Source: Diphasiastrum complanatum | Lineage: Eukaryota; Streptophyta; Lycopodiopsida; Lycopodiales; Lycopodiaceae | Reading direction: 5' to 3' | NCBI GenBank assembly: GCA_029204225.1 | Contig: CM055109.1 | Span: 34,161,098-34,225,097 of the forward strand | DNA: 64,000 bases | Shown: positions 12,601 through 26,500 of the stretch, in pieces | Numbering within the stretch: the first letter of the stretch is position 1 | Layout of the letters: every line of letters starts with the position of its first letter | Made by a program: the position numbers and the translations under genes | The notes under the pieces: model-generated | What the model saw: the letters and a program-made list of their open reading frames with translations, nothing else | Database searches by the model: none | Told to the model about the DNA's origin: nothing

Positions 12601-15600
12601 CAGTTTGGTTTCTAGGAAAATCAGCTTAAACTGCTCTTATAGAGACTGCCCATACTCAAAAGCAAAAGCTATCCTTCTACAATAGCAATTGGAATGCTAA
12701 TTATGAAGTCTTAACAATAGAAATATATGCTATCTTAGTTAAAATAGATTTCTATACTATTCTAGCAAAAGGCGATATGCCTTTCTTCCTCATCATAACC
12801 CAAGAATAAACACTTGATTGCCTTTGAATCAAGTTTTTTGACGATTATCTTTAGGAATATGAGCATATGCAACACAACCAAAAACTCGTAGATGATCCAC
12901 TTTAGGTTTTATACCTGTGAAAGATTCTTCTGGAGTTTGATTTAGAACAGCTTTTGTAGGACTTCTATTAAGTAAGTAAACTGCTGTACCAACTGCTTTG
13001 CCCCCACAAATGATTCTTGAGGTTCTTACCTCGTAGCATGCTTCGAGCACTCTCCACAATAGACCTGTTCTTTCTCTCGGCTACTCCATTATGCTGTGGT
13101 GTATCAGTCGAAGCAAATGGTCTCTTGATTCCATGTTCTTTGCAGAATTCCTGGAACTCTGTAGATATGAACTCTCCTCCCTTATCTGAACGTAGAATCT
13201 TGATTTGCTTTCCTGTCTGCTTCTCAACAAGTGATTTGAACTGAGTAAAGAACTTAAAAGGTTGACTCTTATACTTAAGCAAGTATATCCATACCTTCTT
13301 GGAAAAATCATCCACAAATACGATGAAGTAGGATGCTCCCTCTATAGACTCAGTCTGCATGGGACCACATAAGCTTGTATGAACAAGCTCCAAGATCTCC
13401 TTGGCTCTATAGGCTCCATCCTTAGGAAACTGCATACGATGATGCTTGCCCATAACACATCCTTCACAAATTTTTCCTGAAGATACAATATTAGGTAATC
13501 CTATTGCCATATTATTGTCTTTTAGTACCTGTAAGCTTTTATAGTTCAGATGTCCAAACCTTTCATGCCACATCCTACTCTTCATACTATCAGAAGCTGC
13601 ACAAACCTGATGATCTGATGTAGACGCATCAAGTTTGTAAAGTCGACCTTCCAGAGATCTTGTGACCACAACTTTGTAACCTTTGTTTTTGTCTTTGATA
13701 AGACACTTTTGATCATCAAACTCAACTTTCATGTTCTGTCTAGTGATAGCAAAAACTGAAACTAAATTCTTCTTTAAACCTAGAACATAGAGAACATTCT
13801 TAATTTCTCCTATTTTCTCTGAAGGTAAATGTACTCTCACTGTATTTCGACTTTTGGATGTCGTAAGAAGAATTGTCTCCAAGCTTGACATGTGCATTTA
13901 CACCAATGTCATCAAACAGTTTAAACTACTCATGATGTGGTGTCATATGTTGCGTTGCTCCAGAATCAATGTACCAACAATTGTTTGACTTCTCTGATGT
14001 TGAAGCTGAGAATAACTCATAGCATCCCATAGCTTCACTTTTGTCTTCGTCTTCAATGAAGTTGCCCGACTGCTTCTTCTTGTTCTGGATTGCCTTCTTT
14101 TTCCTGCACTCAAACGCAAAATGACCATATTTACCACAAAAGTTACAATTCCCATTTCTCTTTGGATTAGACTTCGAACTTCTCCTTTTTCCAAATTGTC
14201 CTTGCTTTCCTGCTTCTGATCCTTTTTACCTCTTTTCTTCTTGCCCTTCTTCCCTTGATTCGTGGTAAAGAAATCCAACTCCTTAAAATCTTCCCTAGAC
14301 ATCAAGTTTTGTCTTCGTAAGTCTTCTTGAAGTAGCAAACCATTCAGGTTGTCAAATGTCGGCGATCTCTCCCTCAAACTCACAAAGTTTTGATATTGAA
14401 ATGGTAAGCTATTCAAAACAATCTGTACAAGAGTATTGTCAAGTACAATTTCCTCTATAGAAGACAGCTGATCTCTTAGATCCTTAGAGAGACTGCAAGA
14501 AAGTATGCTTCATAATCTGGAAATTGAGACTATGGAGGTGGGCGCCCATATGCTCTTATAGAGACTGCCCATACTCAAAAGCAAAAGCTATCCTTCCAGA
14601 TTAGCAATTGGAATGCTAATTACGTAGTCTTAACAATAGAAATCTATGCTGTCTTAGTTAAAATAGATTTCTATACTATTCTAGCAAAGTTGGTACTAAC
14701 TTAGGTACCTATACTAAAAAATAGATAGTACCTATACTAAAAATAGAAATAGGCCTTCTAGCACGTAGGTTGGCCTCTACGAATAATTAATTAACCATTA
14801 ATTCCTAACACTAAGGGTGATTGAGCTTATATTTGGTAACAATTTTACTAAGAGCCTATTTCTATTTTTAGTATAGGTACTATCTATTTTTTAGTATAGG
14901 TACCTAAGTTAGTACCAACTTTGCTCAGATGTGTTCGTTATGCAATACCTGCCATCGAGTGTCATCAACGCCCTTTTATTCCTCCTATAACAAGTGATTT
15001 TTTTATAGTAGTTTTGCGCATTAGTGATTAGCTACAATCTTTATCTGTAATCAACAACGTTGAATCACTTTTTGTGGCATTATCAGGTGTGAGAACACCA
15101 TATCCACTATCTAAGTTTGAGTAAGGTATCTAGTGCCATGCCATTGATTTATTGCAACATCAGTTAATTGTGCCTGGTCAAGGTCTATTTGCAGCACATG
15201 TATTGCTTGTAGACAAGGATGAAATTGAGAGGATACATGTGAATATGGGGATTTGAACAAGCTTACATCAGGGACTGATACCCAATTCTGCATAGGTTGA
15301 CTTTTTTTGACTAATTGGGAAAAGCTACTATCTTCTCCAAGATTGATCTATGTTGATCTATCTTCGTAGGCATATTGGGACAAACTTGTGTTTGTCCCAA
15401 TATGCCTACGAAACAACATTTTCTACCATAATAAGTCTTATGAGTTATGTGCTATGCCCTTTGGAGTCATCAATAGACCACACACTTTTGTGATGTCATG
15501 AACAATGCTCTCAAATCCTTGTTTGACATTGTTGTCTTGGTTTATTTAGATCACATTCTTGTTTAAAGTACCACATTCAAGGCCCATGATGCTCAATCAA

Positions 15601-18600
15601 CTTATCTTGTGCAATTATTGTTTGTTGACCAGCTTTATGCCAATTGCTCCAAGTGCTTATTTGTAGTCCTTAAGATAGTATTCCTAGTGGTTTCACTTTC
15701 TAACAACACGGATGGTTTTGACCTATTGAAAGTTCAGTCAATCTAGTTATGGCCTACATCTAGTGATGCCCATAATATCCAACATGATTTTTGGCCTTGC
15801 TAGACATTTTTGTAAGTTTATCTGTCATTTTTGCTCCTGTGGAAGCTCCCCTAACAACATTACCATGCAATGGTATTGGTTGTTGTTCTCCAAGCCTCCC
15901 CATTGATCTCGAAAATCCAAGAGCTAGAAACAAAATTAGGGCAACACAAAGATTCATGGGCAGCTGTGCTAATGAAGGGGAATAAGTCAATTGAACCAAT
16001 CTCGTTTTTTATTTTAGCCACTCTTTTCAAAGAAAAGCTTCAAGAAAGTAAAGCTCTCAATATTAGGGTATGTGTGTTATCTATATTAAGGTATGTGTGT
16101 TATATACCATAATGGTACGCCCTTAAGTGATGGCCTCGCAAGGGGCAGGATGTAGGTCTGGAGTTATCGACATGTTTGGGTGCCATGTGTCACCATCCTA
16201 GGTGGTCATGTGTCGCTGATGGAATTGTGGTGGATTGGGACCCACTTGCACTATGTTTATATAGAAGTGGGGTATCTCTTTGCCATTCACTCAGTCTACT
16301 CGGGAGTTGGTGGATAGAAGTCACATCCAGTAGTTAGGATGTGTCTCCAGGCCATGAAATGTGTCCTAGGGAGAGTTGAGAGCGATGGTTGGTGGTATGG
16401 GACATCAATTGCCTTAACCAGGTATGACAATGTTGGTAACTCCAATGCATGGTGGTGGGTCCTACCTATGGGCGGATATGATACGGTGCATCGCCACTTA
16501 TATGGGGTGTGTGTCAACCTTCAAAGCTACCTTGGGGACAACTTAGGACACTTGCCTGTGCTTAGAGTGGTAGAGTCTTCAGGAACTTTCAGAAACACCC
16601 GATCACCTTCTTGGAAGGTAACATCCCTACGGGTTTTATCCGCATAATGCTTAGCTTGCGCTTACTTCACATTAGCTTTAGCTATCTTGATCATGGTTTC
16701 CATATCCTCAAGAAACTCTCTAACACTCTGTACTTTTTCTTTCCTAAGCCCTACAGCCATGGGGGCTCTAGGCTGAAATCCATACATTAGCATGAATGGA
16801 CTATATTCTGTAGTGGTGTGTTTAATACTATTATAAGCAAACTCCAGAAGCAGAAGATACTCTTCCCAATTGGTTTGCTTCTTACTAACATATGCTCGTA
16901 GCATATCCTCTAGAACCTGATTGACCCTTTCCGTCTGACCATCCGTTTCGAGATGATCAGTGGAGCTCATAGACAACTTAGTTTCTAACTTGTTAAATAA
17001 CGCCCTCCAAAAGTTACCTGTAAACTTTGGATCTCGATCACTGACTATATTGGTGGGAAGCCCATATAGCTTATAAATATTTTCTACAAAATGCCTGGCG
17101 ACTTTTGGAGCTATAACAGTTTTCTTGGTCGGCACAAACCACACCATTTTGGTCAATCGGTCTACAAGTACCCAGATCGAGTCATGGCCTTTACTCGTTC
17201 TCGGTAACAGTTACGAATAGAGCCACAGCTGATCTAGAGCTAAGCTATGAAAGCATCACATAAGCAAGACTTAAGCTATGAAAGCAGCACATAAGCAGGA
17301 CTTAACCCTAGAAAGCAGGAAAGAGAGAGATTCACCAAAAGGAAGCACACGAAATTCATATAAACCAAGATGAGTACGGAAAGCAGTCTTATGTTCGTCA
17401 GAAGGGTGCATCCTGATTTGGTAATATCCAGATCGAAGGTCTATCTTGGAAAAGATTTTAGAGGTACCGAGCTGGTCAAAGAGGTCATCCATGTGTGGAA
17501 TAGGGTACTGATTGCGAATAGTCAACTTATTTAAAGCACGATAATCAATACAAAGGCGTTTGGTACCATCTTTCTTGTTAATAAGGAGAACAGGAGCACC
17601 AAAAGGGCTGTGACTAGGAACAATGAGACCCTGATCTAACAAGGCAGTAATATGGAGCTCAAGCTCATCACGCTCAGATCGAGACTTACGATAAGGGGGA
17701 CGGGAAGGAGGAGCAGAACCAGGACGCAAGTCAATATGATGGTTCACGTCACGTAATGGTGGTAGCGTCGTAGGTTCTGAAAAGACAAAAGCATACTGAT
17801 GTAATAAGTCAGAGATCACCTGAGGAACAGCTGCTGGAGTAGAAACTGGAGGAACTGGTACTGCCCGCTGAACACATAATAAGGCTGCACAATGAGCCTT
17901 CGGCAGGCTGCGAATAAACTACTTCCCAGTAATCAACTGGAAGTCTCCCTGAGAATCAATGCCAACAAGTGAGTGTGTAACTCCATCACGTACAAATGTC
18001 AATGTCTGTTGTGTCAAGTCCAGTGTAACGGCTCCAAGAGATGCAAACCAATCAGCACCAAGGATAAGATCATAACGCTCCATAGGAATAATGTAAAGAT
18101 CTGCCTGTCCAGAAAAATCTCCAATGCGGTATGGTAAACGCTGAAACATCTGAGAACTAGGAAAAGAATGGGAACTGGCAACCTCAACTGTGAGAGGCTG
18201 TGAAGCAGGAACAGGTGAAGCACGGATCCGACTAGTGATATAACCGCTAATAAAAAAATGAGTGCTGCCAGTATCAACTAAAGCAATATACTCACGACCT
18301 GTAATACGTACACGTAACCGAATGGAGCGAGGACCAGGACGCCCTGTCCAAGTAGCATAGGCAAGCTGAGCATGGCAAGTAGCAGGAAGTAAATCAGTGG
18401 AAGGCTCAGAGGATAAGTCAAGCTCATCAGAAATATGAATGTAGATATCGGAATCATCTGGAGTAGTGCCCTCATGGTAAAAAACAGCAGTAGTAGTAGG
18501 GAGAGGCTGACGGCAATCACGGGCAAAATGGTCAGGACTCTTACAACGAAAGCAAAAGACGCTTCTGCTGAAGGTCAGCGAACTCTGCAGACGTGTAACG

Positions 18601-20471
18601 TCGGACAAAAGCAAGTCGAGGAGTCGGAGGACGAGGAGACGAAGGGACAATGGAGAGAGCTGGAACAGAAGGGGGGCAGGTGTAGGGGTGGATGTAGCGG
18701 GAAAAGATGAAGTAGAAGGACGGGGTCGGGAGAAGCGGGAAGGAAGGGTGTCAGAGTACTTATGCTGTAAAGTACTGGCAAGAGACATCGCCTCAACAAG
18801 TGTGGGAGGACGGAAGGAAGAAACATCATAACGTAAAGCACCACGAAGCCCAGCAATGTAACGAGAAATAAGCTGAGTGGGCTGTAGATTTGTGAAAAGA
18901 TAAGAAAGCTCCGTAAACTGATCTGTATAAGAAGCAAGATCACTGGTCTGAGTGAGACTACGGAATGCATCACGTTGGCGGTCGAGCCACTGAGGATCAA
19001 TCAGAGCATGACGGAGGTCATGCCGAAAAGTATGCCATACATGGAGCCCTTCCCGATCAGGATCAGCTCTATAAACTCGCCACCACGTGGCGGCGCGTCC
19101 ATTTAAATGTAAAGCAGCCAACTGGATCTTCTGAGGATCAGTCTTAGGGTAGATCTGAAAATATGTGTCAAGATTAGCAAACCAATTCTCTAATAAGTTC
19201 CTGTTAGAGGAACCGGAATAGGTAGCAAGCTGTACCCTATCACGAAAGTCTCGAGCAAAGTGTGGCTCAGGAAGTGGGGGACGTGAAAAGAAACCAGGAG
19301 GTGGGTTAGGTGGAATGAACGGTCCACCACCAGGCTGACTAGCAGAGGAAGATGGAAATCCAAATGGACGGGGAGTCCCAAATGAAGGAAAAACAGGAGC
19401 TTTACCAGGACCATGAGGCTGTAAAGAATCAATCTGTGACTGCATAGTAGCAAAGCCCGTCATAACGGTATCGAAGCGAAGAACGAGGCCAGAAAGGGTC
19501 TCATCCATGCGACGAAACTGATCGGATAAGGTCTCTTGAGTAGTCTCACTCAGGGTAGGTGAATGTGCCATAATGATAGTGGAAGGAATAGACGAAAACT
19601 TTGAGAGAGCGGACTCTTGTCGTCACCCCAAATTAGTCTATTAAAACCACTATTATCACAACTAAGAAAGGACAGCAATCAGCAAATGAAAAAAGTGAAA
19701 ATGAAGGCTGTAAACATGCGCTGGACAGCCAGGAGGCAGGTGACAAATTGGAGTATCAAACGGAGTCGGAATTTCGTGAAATTTGGTTGAGGATGGGCGA
19801 TGGACAGCCTGCAAACAAGGTGTGAAAAATGGCTGCAAACGGAGACAAAAACGGACGAAAGTGACAAGTATGAAGCGGCTGGACAGCCTGCAAACAAAAG
19901 TGAGAGGGCTGAAAATGGGAGGAGGAGCGGATAAAAGAGATGAGGGAATTGGGCGCTGGAGAGCCTGCAAACAAGCTGGAAATGGGTGATAGAGGGTTGG
20001 AACCTGGGTGCCGGAAATAATCTGCCCAATTTTATTTTTTTTTTCCGGCCGCCAAATTTAGCGGAAGTACTTCTGCTAACTATCTGCTAAAGCTCCGCCA
20101 AGGAAAATGCTTTGATAGGAGCTGGTCCTCCTCCAAACTGTGCTGAATGTTGCTGAAGCAAAGAGATGAAAGCCCTCAGCAAAGAGAGAAAAATCAGCAA
20201 GGAAAATGGGCACCCAATCAGAAAATCAGATCTGAAATTCAGCAATCAGGAAAGTGCACTGATACCAAGTTACGAATAGAGCCACAGCTGATCTAGAGCT
20301 AAGCTATGAAAGCATCACATAAGCAAGACTTAAGCTATGAAAGCAGCACATAAGCAAGACTTAACCCTAGAAAGCAGGAAGGATGATCTACCTCTCTTCT
20401 AGGGGGTAACCCAGAAGGTAAATCACTAGGAAAGCGTCTTTAAATCATTTAAAATAGTTTGCAAACTCACA

Positions 20472-20518
<47 letters not shown>

Positions 20519-23500
20519 CGTCTCTCTCATCTCAATAGAAGAAATACATTTCTTTGGATACGAAAAAGATAAACTTGAATTACTTGAAAAACTTTCAGAA
20601 GTAAGGAAACAAAGAAATACCTTTTCAACTTTTCATTTCCGCACTAGTTGCTTCAACTGCACAGAAGAAACAACTGGCGAAGCCGGCACACTTGCATTTC
20701 CAACCAACTTAACTTTCTGACCTCTATGAATGAACTCCAAAGTGTTATCAACATAACTACGAACAAGACCACCAGTAGTTTCTAACATAAACAACCATTC
20801 ACGACCAAGTATAACATCTGCCAAGGCCAAGCTCATTACTTGAAAGTCTAAAGTATCTTGGTAGTCTTGGATTTGTATGGGAACTTGTGGAACGAAAGTA
20901 TCATAAATGTCTTTACGCTGACCATCGGCAAGTGTAACCATGTACTGATGATCACTTTGTTTTGCTCTAACTTCAACTTCTTCACCAAAGAACGGTTTAG
21001 AAAGTTGTGGTATCCGAATTTTCTGGCCATTAATACTTCCTAACAGTCGAAAAATAGAATGAGGTCCGACTGCAGGTTGCCAAATGTTGGCAGTAACTGA
21101 ACAGGTATGTGCCTCATTCACATGAGACACGTGAACAGAATTTACCTTGGGAGACTTTCCCAAAGGCAAAACTTGAACAGTGTGAAGTTGCTTCTCCGGG
21201 TTCAAGAACCAGTTTGGTTCTTACTGGGAGTTTCGTGAGTATTCCCTTTGTTTTGCAACTTAGGACACTGACTCTTATTATGACCTTTCCCATACAAATG
21301 AAGCACAAGTGCTCCATCTTGGCTTCTAGTAACATGCACTGACATGCAAAAGAAAAGAATGAGAAAGAAAGCTTCTCTGATTTGGAAATGCAAGTGGTTG
21401 GGCCCGCAACAACGTGCAAGTTTGACGTCTCAACCTTCCACTGGAAAATCAGGAATTCCAACCAAAATTCAATCAATCACCCACGCTGATTCTGATTACC
21501 AATCAACGAGGAATCTGTTCCTCCTAGAGCGCTTTGCTGTATATCACGTTGGCCAAGTCGAACCTCTGGAAAATCCGCAGCAGTTTGGATTTGCAATCTC
21601 CTCAATTCCAGAAGGTCAATTCTGACCAGAAATTAGAAATTCTGACTTGGAACAGGCATAACTTGAAAATTATGATAGATTTCAAGATGAAATCTGTTGC
21701 ATCCCCCAGCGAGTTGTTTCTAGAACCTATCCACAAATTCTGATCCAATTCTGATCACGTTGGGATTCTCAATTATCAGCTCCAAAAAAACAGGTTCTGG
21801 CGCCCTCAAAAATCAGATTATATTGAAAATCCGACTTTCTTTGTGATGGGTACTCTTCCTGGCACAGATGCTGCTGCAGACCTGAGCGCCCACCACTGGA
21901 GTTCGTACCTATCAAAAATCACACCAACAACCGCTCTCTGATGGCGCTGAGGCAGAATACACAGAGGCAAAAAGAAGGTAACAATCGCTGGACAGCAAGC
22001 TTCCTTGAGGAAGTAATGCGCTGAAAGGAGGGAAGCGCTGACCCACAAGAGGATCCACGCTGCTCTGATACCACTATTAGGAATAATGAATAGATGACCA
22101 CCACAATGGAAGAGTGACTCTGGATCTCCACCCACTATCATGTATCTGGCTCTACACCCACAGGCCACCATATAGGACCAGCGCTAGGCCTCCAGGAGAC
22201 CATGCATTCCTCTCACATGCACAATTGCTACTGTGCATGTGGATGCCCTTCACATGCATACACGGTACATGTGGGCACATAGGTCCTACCTTAACTTTAG
22301 GGACCCACCCTTAGTAACTAAGGGTGCCCTACACTTAGTGGCACTCCCTATGGATATAGACCAAGCCCTCTAGATCCTAGTACCTAAGGGTTATTATCCC
22401 GAACTACGGGGCTGAGTGTCACCCCGCCGGGACCCCTTAGGGACTAACAAGTCACATGTATCCCTGTGTTTGCCAATGGCCATAATAGTCCTTGGGTTCA
22501 GATTTTTGGTCTTGTTGCTCTTTATGGGTCATAGTATGCGTATTGTCAAAATTTTGGCATAGCACACTGCATCTTTATATTAACGTCTGTGGGTGGTTGT
22601 GACGGACTTACAATTGTAAGTCTTTGGGCAAGCCCAAAATAAAATGCAACTTCAGAAGGACTGAGTCCATCATTTTGGCGAACCGTGAAATCGCTTCCTG
22701 GAATTCTTGTAAGTATGCATCGAAGAGCTTCTACCCATTTGCATGGTGGCGAATCGACGATAGTACTCAAAATCGTCCATGACCAGCGTAAAGGCGGCCT
22801 TAAAGGCGGTCTGAAATTCTACTCAATTCATAGGAACATTGGCACAGTCCTTGAGATCCTGCCACCATGAATACGCTTCGCCATGCAAGAACATGATAGC
22901 AGTAGTGATCTATGAACTGTCAGGTAGATCATGCATGGAGAAATAAGAGCTCCATCGATCCATCCATGCCAAAATCATCCTAGTGCCTATCTTCTAATAT
23001 ACATTTCCCAAACCCAAAACATGATGAAATATCGTTCCTAACGGAAAATCTATTCGATAGGCAGAACGTTCAATTTTATTTACAATCTATGAAGGACCAC
23101 ATATCGTGGAGACAACTAAGGGTATTTTCCCGTTTTAGAATCATTTGGGATTGTAAGATACACCCAATCTCCGATCTCAAATTCTCTAGGAGAGCGACTT
23201 TGGTCAGCATAGAACTGCACTCGATCCTGAGCCAATTTGGTACTTTCCTTAGCCACCTGCAACATTTCTTGCCTATCCTGCAAGAAACCAGCTGCAACGT
23301 TACCTTGCCTGGTATACAAAGAACACTTGACCTTGCTAAAAGAGAATTTTGTTGACCAAAATTGGAAGATCATGCGGAGGCATACGTTCAGAAGTGCGAA
23401 CAATCCCAAGTTAATTAAGTTGAAAGACTCAAAGCAGTTGGTCTATTACATCCACTGGAAATTCCTAGCAAGAAGTGGGAAAGTATTTCCATGGATTTTA

Positions 23501-26500
23501 TGATCGAACTTCCTAGATCGAGGAAGGGTTATGATGCCATTTGGGTAGTTGCTGACAAGCTAACCAAAATGCCTCAATTTATTCCAACATAGTCTACTAT
23601 CAAGGCTTAAACATTTGCACAACTTTTCATGGAAAAATTGTTCAAGTTGTATGGATTGCCAAATGATATTGTTAGCGATCAAGACTCTAAGTTCACTAGC
23701 AAGTTCTAGCAAGTGGTCTTTGAAAGATTGGAAATCACTCTTAGTCTCTCCTCGTCGGATCATCCAGAATCTAATGGGTACACCGAACATGTCAACCAGT
23801 CTATGGAAGATATGCTTCGTGCATATGTTTCCAGACGACAATTAGAGAGGGAAAAGTATCTCCCAATGGTTAAGTTTGCATACAATAGTATGAAGCATTC
23901 TGCCACTAGATTTAGTCCTTTCATGTTATTATATGGCTTTTAGCCTCATTCCCCTATCTTTGTTGGACTCGGCGGGGTTTGACGTGACATTCATGCAGGA
24001 TTTGGGCCCTAATGTCCACAATAGAATGAAATTCATCTGTTATCAGAATCCTTTTCAATCATTGTAGGGTGTCTTTGTTGCACATTTTTCAAACGTATGC
24101 ATCATGGGACGGCTCTAGGAATAGCAAAAGTGGAACTGAATCACTGTCTGCAAGAATCTGAATCACTGTCTAACTCGAACAATTCTTAGTCCAGAAAACT
24201 GAATATCGTGAGGAACAATCTTCAGGATGATGTAAATGCCACTGAAGAAGAATTTGAGGAATTTAGTTTGTATTTTGAAATATTTGTATCTCAATTATCC
24301 CACACAAAGATGATGTGATTTTAATTACAGAGATTATCTTTAGTTCTTTAACTTCAGAGGAAAGGTTCCAGTTTACATGGAAGGTTCGATAATTCAAGGC
24401 TCTCTCTCAGTAATCTTTCCAAGCATAGACTTCCTCAGTTAAATAGCAGAACATACGGCAGAGGGGACTACTAAATTGGCATTTCTACTTTGTGCTCTGC
24501 ATGGCATTGAGGTTGCAATAAGTGGTCAGCTCAATGCTTTATCGTCCTTGAAGGTCAAATCAGGCATGTTCTTTAATGTCTTTCCAGCAGACAAAGTTTA
24601 GCAATTTGATCACATGATGAAGTGGAGGGCAAAACTACATCTTTATTTCTGCTGTCCAATCACAAGATTGGAGAGGTCTCTATGCTTCTTCTGAGAACAG
24701 CCAGTATCATTTACATCTCTTAGCAGGTACTCTGAGCAGAGTTATATTGCCCAAGTCCTCAAAAGAGATTGTTGTTTTAGACAACATCAATTTAAGCACT
24801 TGACAGAGCCCTACGACCTATATGAACAAGCTCACTGCTTAAAGCTATGGAGATTTTCAGAGTGAAATGGAGTTTGAGAATTCATAGGCAACCAAGATCT
24901 GATGTAAGTAGACACCCAATTGTAGGGATTAGAGATTCCTGATAATGGTCTGCTCACTTCGGAAAAGTCCCATCTAGGATCCTCATTCTCATAGGATAAA
25001 TAATGGTCTATGCTTTGCCCTTGCAATGTCTTACATATGATGAACACAACACGTCCTTTGAGGGGAAAGAATCTGTACACTGCAGCTCTACGTTTAGAAA
25101 ACTAATAAATAATTCTGTGTAAAGTGTGGATAGCTATTGTACATTTTTGTGTTTTAAAACATTATGACCCAGTAAATTGCTCGACATTTCTGGCTTTGAC
25201 TTCTTGTATGGCACCTATGTGATCTCCTGTTACTGTGAAAAATAGCCTGGAACTCACAGGACACTATAAAGGAGAATTATGGTATTTGCTATGTCTCTTT
25301 GTCTACAAAATTTTAGAGGATTGGTGGTTACTGAATCTATTGTTTTTGTAGGGTAATGAACCCCCTATTCTCCTAACATCAAAAGGTGCAGGAGAATGTT
25401 TTGGAGAGCTAGCTTTGATGTATGACAATCTCAGAAATGCGACTGTTAAAGCAAAAACTCATGCCTTGCTCTGGGCTGTTGACCGGGCAACTTTCAAGTC
25501 CATCATGAGTCGCCACCTGTCTGGATCACCAAGAGCACAGGTTTCTGGCAAGAAGTGTATCACAATGAGCATTAAAGTGTCGTGAGAAAATGCTTCGAAA
25601 TAAATTCTAGTTCCTTAAATATGTTTCAAATGTGTATTCTCAAGTTAATGCAGACATTCTCAGTGGCTCTTATGCAAGCTGTTATTTTATAATGTTCAGA
25701 TCTTGCGAGAGGCTCCCAGTTTTAAAAGATTATCATCTCGAGAGATAGTGCATTTGAGCAATCATTGTAATGTGGAATCGTTTAGTCGTGGTCAGCACAT
25801 TCTGAAAGCTGGCTCCTGCATGGACAAGGTTCTTGAATCCGCTTCATGATCCTTTTCCTCAGATATTTTGGAGAAGCTAATGTTTTTAAGTCTCTATATA
25901 AAGAACACCCATGACATGCCCGACAGTGAGATGAAGTAAGCTCATTATTTTCTTGGTAAAATTAGAATGATGAATGAGTATATCTAACAAAAAAGTAGTA
26001 TCTCCATGGAGGTACGGCAAACAATTCCTTGTTATAAAACCGCTTTGATATGCCACCATGATAGCCTGGTATGATCATGTACCTACATTGTGATTATGTA
26101 AAACTAAGAGCTGAAAGTTTTCAATTTGATCATCCAATCCTTAAGGAGGATTATGGACATCATTTTGCAAATCATTGACCCAAACTTCAAACTCTGCTTT
26201 TTATTTTTCAAATTTGCATTTTTTATTGCAAGGTCATTCTATGCTATCAAATCCTTGTAGAGCAACCATGTTAGAGTCGGATCTTAACTTTTGGTTGTTT
26301 CACTGGTAGCCTTTGAGAGCAAGAAGTTGAGGGATGCTTTTGCTGTAACTCGCTCTCTTCAAAGTTGGAGGCATTACCTTGATGGTAGAAGTTAGTGATC
26401 TTATGGATCATCAGCCCCTTACATAGCTGTGTAACTACCCTGGTCTTAGAGGTCAGAAGTCTAGGTGGGCCTACAATTAGTAGATACTGCTCTTTGAATG

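Larger units (their letters stand above)
17209..20382 (-). mobile_element. Element A1: truncated gypsy retrotransposon inserted in C1
   Basis: Minus strand. A piece of LTR (20268-20382), primer site (20254-20267), leader (19572-20253), gag plus protease (17919-19571), N-terminal half of RT (17340-17819), then a second LTR piece (17209-17330). The outer part of the right LTR and everything from mid-RT to the inner part of the left LTR are missing. It sits between the RT-linker and the integrase of another minus gypsy element, so it is a nested insertion. Confidence 0.85.

Noticed and set aside
18014-19453. Hydrophobic frames on both strands over the A1 gag (and the same at 33517-34623)
   Set aside because: Shadow frames of the real gag ORF in other phases; no independent start or homology.
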